Of a DNA stretch of 64,000 nucleotides, positions 1-10,260 are shown in pieces; the stretch's first letter is position 1, and every line of letters begins with the position of its first letter. The notes under the pieces were generated by a model. It saw nothing but the letters and a program-made list of their open reading frames with translations, had not been told where the DNA came from and made no database searches. The stretch covers positions 22,254,875-22,318,874 of the forward strand of contig OZ234495.1 in NCBI GenBank assembly GCA_965153455.1. Direction: 5' to 3'. This DNA is from Sphagnum compactum. Taxonomy: Eukaryota > Bryophyta > Sphagnopsida > Sphagnales. The position numbers were made by a program, and so were the translations under genes.

Positions 1-162
1 ATATTCTTCATCACCGTCTGCGGTCTCGTCGGCCTCGTTGCGAGAGGAGTAGACCTCAACCTAAGCTCCCGAAACAGTTCAAGGCCGCTGCCTCCCTCTC
101 CCTTCATCGACGACACCCAATCCCCCCTCATCTGCGAGAATTGCACTAACGTCGTTGCCTGA
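1..162 (+). CDS. possible terminal exon of an unidentified gene (partial)
   Basis: A reading frame is open from the first base to a TGA at 160-162 (53 codons, no start in the window). It begins with a hydrophobic stretch (IFFITVCGLVGLVA), turns Ser/Pro-rich, and ends ICENCTNVVA. Third codon positions are rich in C and G, and the stretch is more GC-rich than the DNA to its right. This would fit the last exon of a plus-strand gene converging on the DUF639 gene, with one membrane segment near its C-terminus. I do not recognise the family. A chance open frame in GC-rich DNA is a real alternative. Confidence 0.25.
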   Translation: MFFITVCGLVGLVARGVDLNLSSRNSSRPLPPSPFIDDTQSPLICENCTNVVA

Positions 163-856
163 CGAGTCCCGCTTGCCACTGCTATGGTTCCCATTCCACC
201 AGCCATGGCTAACAAGATTGTTTCTCAAACAGTACGCAGATCACCAACAACAACTTCTTGACTGCAAGCTCATAAGAAGAAAAAACGACGACGACGAAGA
301 TAGCAGCTTCTGAAAATTCTCTACAACTTGAGTTGAAGGAATCAATCTAGGCTGCAAACATTGCACCCAATGTTGGGAGTTAGGGTCCCTTCGAGAGGAG
401 AGACTCGTTCTTGGATCTAGAAAATCAAAACCCAACAAATGAGCAGCTAGACGTCTGGGCTTGCATGCATGCTTCCCCTCCACAATGCAAATCTCTAGAC
501 TATGTGCAAAGCATGGAACGTGTCCTGCCTTTGTGAGTGTGCAAGGGAAGACAGAAAGCACACAACCGGACCTGCTCCCTCCACACATATGCTACTCCCT
601 AACCTGCCCGCCTCTCCACACATTCGCTTGTCCTAACCTGCAGCCTCCACATACTTGGTATCAGGTTCATGAGTGGTGGTGGGGTCGGCGATGGTGGGTG
701 GAGAACAAAAGGCGACCTGCGTGCAAATCGGAGCCCAAACCGTTCGGAGGGTAGTAAGAGAAAAAAGGTTCTTAGATTTTGAAGTTTTCTCTTCTGCGCT
801 ATTTCTGACGATCTTCTCCACTGAAATTTGACGTGATGTGTGGCATCCCAGTCCCC
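163..856. other. intergenic, no gene recognised
   Basis: Non-coding DNA between the possible left-edge exon and the tandem repeat. Short frames exist on both strands (for example 241-588 minus and 461-754 plus), but they overlap each other and none resembles a known domain. Confidence 0.4.
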
Positions 857-1122
857 GTTGTTTTGTCGATCCTTAAGCCCAAGATTCTCAATCCAGATTT
901 GACCAACTACTCAGAGGAAAAGCCTGTAACCTTCAAGGAAAACTATGTTGTTTTGTTAATCCTTAGCCCAAGATTTCCGCAATCCAGATTGTCAACCACC
1001 CAGAGGAAAAGATTGCAATCTTCAAGGAAAACTATGTTGTTTTGTTAGTCCTTGGCCCAAGATTCTCAATCCAGATTGTCAACTACTCAGAGGAAAAAGA
1101 TTGCAATATTCAAGGAAAACTA
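857..1122. repeat. tandem repeat, three units of about 89 bp
   Basis: Three consecutive copies at 857-946, 947-1035 and 1036-1122. Each runs from GTTGTTTTG, through CCCAAGATT..CAATCCAGATT and CAGAGGAAAAG, to TTCAAGGAAAAC. They differ by a few substitutions and 1-3 base indels. The array lies about 0.5 kb beyond the stop codon of the minus-strand DUF639 gene, so it may sit in or just past its 3' untranslated region. Confidence 0.9.
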
Positions 1123-1611
1123 GAGAACTGAAGATTTGACACCGGAAAGCTCTATAATGATGCATCAACACAAAATACTTCACTTGCTTGCCAGCATTTT
1201 TGACAAGGGACAAAAGTTGCCCAAGAACATTGATTGCACAGCAACTCCATCCTAAGAGATCATTGCTCTGCCAAAAACATTGTGAGATTCTGCTCACAAC
1301 TCGTCTTGAAAATTGACTCTTTACATCTCCTCCACAATTGCTTCTATCAGATGAATACTTTTCCCTCATAAAAGAAGTGGTATCAAGTCCTGGTTGTGCC
1401 TGCCCACAATCCTGAATTCAACAACCAGCTTCCTGAATGTACATCTCATGATTTCAGTGACAAAACAGTAATTTACAACAGAGACTCAAATTGATATGTT
1501 GCTTTTCAAGCAATTAAAAGAAATGGAGACAGAGATTTTTCTATCGCGGAGTTCACACATGTTGAAAACACCCACTCTATCTAAAATTTGCAGTGATGAC
1601 CGTTGCAGGTG
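1123..1611. other. 3' flank of the DUF639 gene
   Basis: No coding sequence recognised. The DUF639 transcript should end here, but I could not place a polyadenylation site with confidence. Confidence 0.4.
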
Positions 1612-4600
1612 CTACTCTTCATCAGATAACCATTCAGAGAGTGCTTGCATAACAGCCTCCCCTTGGTTGGGACCACTCATTGACTCTTCGGGTAGATGGG
1701 TGTCTGCACGGTTTTCTTCTTTGTTGGGTGGTAAGACAGCAACAGGTGCTGCAGGTATCGTAATCCACCAATCCTTTAAACGGGCTACTAATTCTTCCAC
1801 GCCTTTTCTTCGGAACGGTAACTCCACAGTGAATTGATCAATGAGGAATGCACCAACAAGGAACCTATATGGCACAACCCATGTTGTTATGCCTGCAACT
1901 ATCAGTGCCATGAGAACCTCATTTGTTGACTGCAACAGAATACACAAGAGAAGATTTATCAGCCTGTGATTGTTTTCATGAACCTTAAAGTCTATGCAGA
2001 TTGGAAGGCAAGAGTACAAACAAACTAGAAGCGAGACTCAAAGCCAGTGTTCAATTGCAGGTCCACTGTGATTTTAGAAGACCATAAGTCCACAAAGAGA
2101 AGAGAAGCTCAGAAGACACATGACCTCCCTAGAGAACCAATAAGAAGAAAAGCATGCACCAAAATCCCAGCTCAATAGATCAAGCAACCACAGACAAAAA
2201 AATTCCTAAAATGAGTGGGGGCTTCTGCAGCAACTCACAGCAAGATGCCGTGCAAGAGCAACAGTGCGGAGTTTCAAGAGAGCAATATTAGCGGTTTGCA
2301 AAAAGTTCTCCAAAGCCATTAGTGCCTCCTTAAGGGCCATAATCTTCTGTATGGTATTTGTTGGTGGCTGATCCCGGATGGTCACTTTTCCAAAGTCACC
2401 ACCTAATCGACCTTGGGCTTTTAAACCCCGAAATGAGAAGAGGATTCCTGCACATGAGAGCAAAATGGCTGGCAGCACATAGCGCAACCAATTTCTGCCA
2501 AAACATCACACCAAGAAAATATTTACCAAATTATGAAGTGGACTCTGGGATGGTCTTAGGGGACACTTCAGAGTAGTCAACTGCATTGAGCCTAATAAGA
2601 CAACAGTGCTGAGCAAAAGCACACCCATAAAACAAATCTAGCATGGACTTGACATTTTTGTTGTAGAGATCAGTAGCATGAAAGTTTCTTGAAGAAAACA
2701 ATAAGGGAGCAGACCCACTTGTAAATAAGGCCAGCAGCTCCAAGCAAGAATGCCGCACTCAAAGCTGGGTCTTCCCATTTCTTGAGCTTCTGAAAATTGA
2801 TGCTGAGTATTGAAAATGGTAGCAGGAGCTCCTGCCAAACATGCACACACCCAAGTCTTGTATCAATGAATCCCAACTGCTGCAGTCTGAGTCATCAGGC
2901 TATGTGTTCTACACTCTTCAGAAGAGAAGAAGACCAGAGCATCTGTGAATTGTCACTGGGTATACATGTTGGAAGGATTGACACTTGAAGTGACTTCACA
3001 AACATGAGAAAGTTTGTGGAGTTGGGAGCTGATTTACAAGAAGGGACACAATTCACCAACATGAGAGGAAATGCCTCTGTCTTGGATGACTACAAAGTCA
3101 AAAAAAGCTGCTCATGTTTCCTGCAACAATTCACTTGGATGGGTATATGTCTACCTTGAGGAGATCAATATTATTGGGGATGCCCTTGAGCATAGCCCCA
3201 TCAATTGTGGCTTTGGTTTTATCAGCCACCCGGCCTTGCTCCCAACAAGCTGTCACTGCACGTTGAACATGAGTCAAGCCTCCCACAACATGAAATTTCC
3301 CAAGCACCAGTCCCCTCATTCCACCTTTCGTTTGCCTCCAGAAGTTGATGGATTTCGTAGATTTCCAAGATGGTGCTGTCATCCAACGCTGGAGGAAAAC
3401 ACTTCCATCAATTCCAATGGCATCATGTCCAATTCCAGCTACAGAATCTTCCGGTGTTCCATTATCAGATCCTCCTACTACAGAAAAGTCAATCTCTTTT
3501 GCCTTTGAGTCCATGCGACCACCCCAATAGTCCACTGCCAGTGTCTGGCACACCAATTCCCCACTTGGGGCATCTATCAGGAATGAAAATTGTAGCAATC
3601 TGTTAAAATTTGTGGGTGGCTTTCCGAGTGTGTATTGGACAGCCTGTGGGAAGCACAGAGGTCAATCAAGCATTTCTGTTAGGCAAGCAACATTGTAAAA
3701 TGGCCTTCAAAAGGGCTTTCTGCAAAAAACAGGCACTCTTATTGCCACTCTTAGTTTCCAACTGTGATCCCATAAAATCTGTTGTTCCAGAATGAAATGA
3801 ACACCTAACAGTAGTAATGATCACTTGGTACACTAAAGATAAGACACTCCTTAGAGTTGATGTCTGTATTTGGTCTACTGGCAATAGACCCTTTTGATTG
3901 TTATATTCAATTGCACTTACTAGATTGACATACAAGAACCAGCACAAGAATGTAGTCAAAATGGTGTGTACCTGCAATCTTGCAATACCCTGAATGGCAC
4001 TTGATATTGCAGTGTTTCGTCCATTTTTCGCCCCATAAATATAACCCAACAATGGATCACCATCTTTTGGGCCATACATGTCAACGAAGCGATAAAGGCA
4101 AATCAGTTCATTCACCATGGCATACCACATATCACGCCGTTGTTCTCCAGCAAAGTCAACAAACTCTAGCACCCATGCCTCTGACCTGTCAGATGGCATC
4201 ATTTACATAGGTTATTGAGAAACTACTACCTGTGAAGAATGGACTTGTTGAAAAAGATGCAAAGGAATAGAAGGAAAAACGAATTTAATGTTGAGTGTCC
4301 AAAAGACAACAGAATTTGAACCAGGCCTGAGAGAAGAGCACTTTAGGTGCACAGATGACTCTGCCACCATTTCCAATATCATACTATTCAGCTACTCATC
4401 AACAATAGCAACCTGCATATTTTTCATGAGACTTGGGAATCAACAAGACCATTAATTTGGTGAGTTGCAACATTTTGCTTACTCACTGTGGGCTCGAAGA
4501 AACAGAAATAGCAGAATCAAACAACTCTGCTCCAAATGGTCCAACTCTCTTCTTCTCCAAGAATGCATCCTTTGTACTGATATCCATCTTAATTGGTGCT

Positions 4601-7600
4601 TGATGTGATGCAATGCCATTTCCCTGCAATGGGCATCATCTGCTTGTCATTTTCAGATGTTTATTTCTGTTACCAATATATCTTTCATGAGAATAGAGAA
4701 ATCTCCGTTCTCACGATGAAGAAGAAACAGCAAGGCTAACACTTCCTCAGGAAGCCACAGAAAGAACCAAACAAGGGAAGACAAGAAACAAACAAAAAAC
4801 AAAAAACACACACCGGTATGAACAAAAGTGCCAGTCTCACACCTGTTCAGGGACCATCAACAGTAGTATGTATGATAGTGACTTAACTATCACAACTTCT
4901 CCACTGACTTCATCAGCTCCCTACAGTGGGTAAAGGCCAGTGACAAGCACCAACCTGCGAACTGAGTTTCTGCTGCAATTCCGGAAGCAACGGGAAGACT
5001 CAGCCATACTACTGGCTAGCAACAGACACCACAACAAAACCACAACAAAGACCAGACAAAGAAACAAAGAAAGACAGAAAGGGAAAGGACAGGGAAAGAC
5101 AAAGAACAAGTGGGCTTACAGAAAGCTCCCCACATACATGACCCGAAGCAAAATCATTCTGAAAATGCCAAAAGCTGAAATTCCAAAGAGGAATTTTTCT
5201 TTAAGAACCAACCCTCTAGTTCTCTTTAGAAGAACTTTAAAAGGGTAGCCTTTTGCCTTCAGAAAGACGATAAGACTGACCATCTGGAATACAAAAAACT
5301 TTTTGCAACTACAAAGTCTCAAGAACCTGTAAAATTGACTATTGATAACCCCGAGCTTCGCAGTCATTGAGATATTAGAATGAACGTGTGGCACTCTAAT
5401 CATTTCAATACCTGCATACTCTGGTTGAGAGCGTTTGTCAAAAATGTCACAGGATAAACCTTGAGGACTCTGGCTCACAGTTAGATCCAAGAAATTACAA
5501 GAGAAGCCTTTAGATGTACAATTCAATTTCTGTTACCAACTCTAAAATTGCACGTTTGCACCTTTTGTTTTGAAGACATTGATAACAAGTGATTAACAAA
5601 TGGTAGTAAGTGATCATTGCAATCCAGACATTTTCACATACAAGACATAAATTCGACCTCAAGATTTTTCATTTCATGACATGGCAAAAGCCAAAGAAAG
5701 GATGGACAAACCTCAAAGTATAGAGCTCGGTCAGTTAGTGTAAGCCTGCCTGGCCAAACCAAGTTACCATTCCATTTTTGTACAGGTTGTCGCTTCCTAT
5801 CTCCAACACTTACAATACACTCCCCAGGCTGAAGGCCTAAGGTTACACCTCCAGATTCTTGATATTGGTGCCGGTCTTCAAGCACCCTAGCCAAAGTCAC
5901 AAACACTCTTTGTAAGTTCTATATGGCATTCTATTTGGTGCTCCACACTGTGGTCACTATGGCAAGCATTAGCCCTTTGGAACCAGTTTCACTACTTTGG
6001 TTTACTTAACAAATTTGATTTGTCAAAACTGCAAAGTTTGTACTACCATATAACCCACCAATATCTGGTCTGTCTATACAGGGACACTATACTAAGGATT
6101 GGGTGCAACAGCATTTCAAGGATAATTCTGCTATGTGCAGCATATTCTGCACAGTGCACCCCAAGCAGTCTGTAATGAAAAGAGGCCTGACAATGATTCC
6201 ATGAAAGTGATAATGATCATGTGAAGGTTGAGCACTTACCCACAGAGGTCTCTCAGATATTGATCCCATGTTTCAAATGTAAGGCCTTCACTTTTGTCTC
6301 CAACAAGAGCATCAAAAAGGAAGGGAGCTGTAGGTCGATCTGCTGCACCCGCGATTGATGGTGCTATTCGTACAAATGCATCTTTTCCTACTGTACCTCT
6401 TCTCTGTCACCAGATAACAATCTATCAGAAGCAAGGGCAGTTGGTAGTGTATCATCTCACTTGGGTGTCAGTCTTGTTGGAAAGCAAAACTTTCCTGTGA
6501 AACTAGTCCACAATGATGGGTCACATGATGGAATTCATGAAGTATAGCTATCTTCTTAGACAGTCAAATAGCACAGTCAAGTAGGGGAAATATGAAAATT
6601 AATTGGACTGTTGGTAGCCTCAGGCTAGATCTATCATTCTCAAGCACAAATCTGGTGACATTTGGCATTTGACAGTGCCAAATTTCTGTGGACTGAAGAA
6701 ATTTTCTGATAGAATTATTGGGCTACAATGGGGCAAGCAAGAGTATGTCATGAAAGGTGCAAAGGAAATGTACAAAGAATCCTTTTAGAGCAGGTCCACA
6801 AAAAGGAACAGGCAGGAGTGTGCGGCACAAGATTCTTTGCTTACAGGATTCTGTTTCTCGTTTCCAATCACATCATCCACATATGGCCGCTGCCATGCAA
6901 GCATAGCAATGAAGCACCACCGCCGGAATGATGCATCCTGAAAATACCACAATAACAAAGCTCCTGAACGATTATCAGGACACAAGACAACATAATTCTA
7001 CTGGAGAGGTCTGGCATGATACAAATCTTAACAAATACATGATGAACATCTTGGTAAATAACTCTGCAGGACACTGGCAGGAAACAAGTATGTATCTTTG
7101 AGATTGCAGAGAAAAATTCAGAATACTATATTGAAAGGTAATAGTCGTTTGAGTTCGAGAAAAATCAAAACTAAGAATACAAGAATGAGTGTGGTCATAA
7201 CCTTATGAGTGTCACTCACAAAATATCAGACCATCAACTTCACCATGAACTGCAGTGACTAGCTGCCATGACTCCCCACTGACTTCATCAGCTCCTGATG
7301 GTAGGTGTAGATAAGTCTATGATAATGTGCAAAATAATTTGGCCAAACAATTATACAAAATCTGCATCCTGAGTTTCTACATTTCCAGAAGCAATAGTAA
7401 TACTCAGTCACAGTACAGGCAGAGAACAAGAAACTATTTGTATTGCAAACAGTCTCCATCTTGATCTTCTAAACTCACCCACTCCATGGTTTTGGTCATT
7501 GGAATATGAAGAAAACAGTTGCTGAACTACAGTGGATGTCAAAACCAACGTAGAAATTTAAAGGCATGACAATCTGTTTCACAAGGTATAGCAACAGAAG

Positions 7601-9030
7601 CAAAATAAATCCATCACATGTTTCTAGAGATGAAGCATCGTACTATACTATCCAGCCAGTAGAAAAGACATGAGACCAAGTACAGGAAGACAAAACCATT
7701 GACAAACCTGCAGAGATGGATGAAAATCAGCCCCACGACGAGCTAAATACCGGAAGACGCAAAACTCAACAAGACATCGAGCTTCATTTTGAACTGCCAC
7801 TGGTGCATTTGCTTCAAAATTTGCCCTCATTTTTCTACCAGTCAATCCATTCAACCTGCCAGAAATGTCTCAAAATTCTTAGTCTCCGCACATAATTGTC
7901 CTCACCCATCCTCACCTTCATGATTAATCTACAAACACTTCTGGGTTCCTATAACTGTTCAACCTTGATTTCCTCTCTGACAACCCTAACCCTTGAGCAA
8001 CAGGCAACAGTCCACAGAAGAGCAAGATGAGACACAATTGACGCTCCACAGGCCAGTTGCAGGTGTTGATGTGCAGCAAAGAGAAACTCACACTGGAAAG
8101 ATTGTTACTCCATGAAAAGAAGACACACATGTATATGTATATATACCTGCTAAATTGTTCAATTGTATTGATGGCTGCAGGTGAGAGGTGTCCTCTTGGA
8201 GTTTTTGCATCCACTGAATGCTCCTTGAAAAAGAGCTCCATTTCGATATTATCTCTTTCAGAATCATTCACTACTTTCTCTTGGACTGCAAGATCAGTGC
8301 CAGCAGCTGCAAATTCTGCTTTTGACTTCTTCCCAGCTTCCCAAAATGCCCATGATTTAGGTAGCTCTACTGGACCCAATTGCCATGCCTTAACCTCTGC
8401 AAGAAGAATTAATGATAACAAAGGAAAGGAATCAGATTGGTAGCCATAGATAGCAGATCAGAAGAGGAAGAAGAATTCAGAAACTCACAAAAGAGAAATC
8501 AGGTTTGAAATCTATAGCTAGATCTTCAAGAGAATTTCGAACAACTGTTGTTGCCACAACTGAAGTTTGCATCCAGCACCGAGACTACTCACACCCAGAA
8601 GAACATCGAACTAGGAAGTTCCGCCTGACAAACTCTGCAAAGAACTCTTGCAACATGTGCCATACCAAACTGTTGTGATTATTTGTAGCTGTGCGTGAGA
8701 CTCAGACATTCCACCCTACAAACTTCCAGTAGTTGTTCTGAATTGCTGACGGGAGTAACAAGCTTGGGGCACTTCCGAACAGATCCACTGCTAAGAATCG
8801 AGAGAAGTTCCTGGGAAAATTCACTTCTTACCTGAACGACATATAGTTCGTGAACGCCGCCGCAGCTCCTTCGAGTTTCCAAACCCCAATCTCTGTGGCC
8901 CAAGAGAATCAGCAGCGTACAACTTCCGCGAGTTCCTGGTTCTGAGTGATTCCAAGCCTCGCAACAAGCACCCATCTCGGAGACCCGTCGACTCTCTTCC
9001 TAAGAGGCTCCTTCCTCCCATCTCCGCCAT
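1612..9030 (-). CDS. DUF639-family protein, 12 coding exons, 851 aa
   Basis: Coding exons (minus strand): 9030-8832, 8396-8147, 7855-7708, 6937-6845, 6403-6240, 5886-5712, 4623-4487, 4185-3972, 3643-3155, 2831-2719, 2494-2239, 1929-1612. All introns are GT-AG, every junction phase closes, and the total is 2556 nt. The start is the ATG at 9030, the first Met of exon 1. The family is recognised from AWQLGPVELPKSWAFWEAG (about residue 70), FVRIAPSIAG, WPGRLTLTDRALYFE, FVDFAGEQRRDMWYAMVNE, YGAKNG, the AIQGIARLQ block, and the C-terminal IPAAPVAVLP. The closest subgroup is the one containing Arabidopsis At1g71240, from memory. The Arg/Ser-rich first exon looks like an organelle transit peptide (inference). 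Hydrophobic segments at about 647-683 and 751-777 suggest a membrane anchor near the C-terminus. The biochemical function of DUF639 is not established. Introns around 4.9 and 7.3 kb carry a dispersed repeat. Confidence 0.93.
4830..5010 (+). repeat. dispersed repeat copy 1 (intron of the DUF639 gene)
   Basis: Shares CTGACTTCATCAGCTCCC, then GTGGGT about ten bases on, then CTGAGTTTCT and CCGGAAGCAA, with copies at about 7190-7410 and 63770-63990. It is the most diverged of the three. It lies in the intron between the exons ending at 5712 and starting at 4623. Confidence 0.65.
7190..7410 (+). repeat. dispersed repeat copy 2 (intron of the DUF639 gene)
   Basis: Starts near GTCATAACCTTATGAGTGTC. 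It shares long stretches with the copy at the right edge, including CTCACAAA, CAGACCATCA/CAGGCCATCA, GCAGTGACTAG and CTTCATCAGCTCC. No target-site duplication or tRNA-like head was found, so whether it is a SINE, a MITE or a decayed terminal repeat is undecided. It lies in the intron between 7708 and 6937. Confidence 0.7.
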
Positions 9031-9660
9031 GCGTTGTGAGCCAAGGCGTCAGCCTCTGAGAGAGAGAGGAGAAGCTGCACCTTGTTCCCTGTTTTGCCTC
9101 CGAAATCTACCAAATTCAATCGACGCACACCACCACCGCCACGAAGAAGTTCATAACAAGGATTGCTGCAAAACCCAAGGGCCTATCATCAGGAGCTTTG
9201 GCTGGAACAACAATAGGGCTGCCAAATGGGCGTGCAAATTCATTACAGATGTCAAGCTGCAACGGCGATTCCAAGAACACCATGAGTTTCAAACACCACA
9301 TGGCCAGGTAGCTTCAAAAGCCCGAAAAAGGGGCAGAAATTGAAGGCGTAGCACGGCATGGTGAGGAGGAATCAATGCGCACTAGTTTGTACTTACGGTA
9401 TTCGTTGCGAGAAGTGCGGTTGATGGAGGAGTAAGAACGTGACACACAAGATGGACAAACATCGAGTGATACTTCCCTGCCCTTTTTTTTGTTGTCCGCG
9501 ACAAGCTCACGCCATGTGGCAGTTTCACGACTATGGACACAGAAAAAAGGAAGCTTTATTTGACGGAGGAGGGGGATATGGAGCAGCTCTCACGCGCACA
9601 CGCGCACACGCTACGCTAGCCTTCTGTGCGGGCCATGGACCCCGGCCTCGTTGAAGCCGA
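9031..9660. promoter_or_regulatory. upstream region of the DUF639 gene
   Basis: GC-richer DNA immediately 5' of the minus-strand ATG at 9030, presumably 5' UTR and promoter (inference from position only). No convincing TATA box was located. It contains an alternating purine-pyrimidine CACGCGCACACGCGCACACG tract at about 9592-9611. Confidence 0.35.
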
Positions 9661-9700
9661 CCAGGTACCTACCTTCAATTAGGGCTTCGATTTTATGCAT

Positions 9701-9816
9701 CGACAACTGCATGGCTGTGAATTTCAGAACAGTGAATTTGTGATGGGGAAATTTGCTGATCGACAACTGCAATTTCCTTTTTGTGAATTTCAAAACAGCG
9801 AATTGTGCGAGCGTTG
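9701..9816. repeat. two-unit direct repeat, period 60 bp
   Basis: CGACAACTGC occurs at 9701 and 9761. Each copy is followed by GTGAATTTCA(G/A)AACAG(T/C)GAATT. The second unit is diverged and slightly shorter. Confidence 0.7.
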
Positions 9817-9889
9817 CTACTGAGCATTGTGATGGAAGAAAAAGCTCATTGATATCATGCACTTATGGAAGGGTTGAAGCTCATCCCCC

Positions 9890-10260
9890 CCCGGTGTATT
9901 GATTGCTCTCAAACCCAGTTTCAAAGAACACATGGCTGCAATCTTTGAATTGTTAAGGATTTGGTGAGAGATCAGTGTCTCTGATTCTTTGTGATGGAAC
10001 AGGTCTTTGAATGCAGAGGGCAACACTGGACAACCCACAGTAGTGGATGCTGCGTTAGCTGAGCTACTTAAGGATGGCTGTGCTTGGCACTTCCTCATGT
10101 GACCGTCTGATGATGGTTTTGTCTCATTCTATGTTTTGTTCTCTTCTCCCTCTCTCTGAGGGCATTTGAGTCCAATGATGATTGAGTAAGTTCTACTCAG
10201 GAACTACACCAAGAAATTGGCTCTGATCCTTGACGCAACACCTCCTCCAGGGAACATTTG
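9890..10260 (+). pseudogene. decayed coding-like stretch, family not recognised
   Basis: One plus-strand frame reads as plausible protein in blocks: IALKPSFKEHMAAIFELLR, then after two in-frame TGA codons GNTGQPTVVDAALAELLKDG, ending at a TGA at 10099-10101. A further block near 10188-10250 reads NYTKKLALILDATPPPGN before another TGA. The mix of ordinary-looking peptide and regularly spaced stops suggests a relic gene or an exon-intron mosaic. I cannot name the source. Chance is possible. Confidence 0.25.

Noticed and set aside
241-588. 115-codon minus-strand frame
   Set aside because: No recognisable domain, overlaps a plus-strand frame of similar quality (461-754), and shows no splice or composition support.
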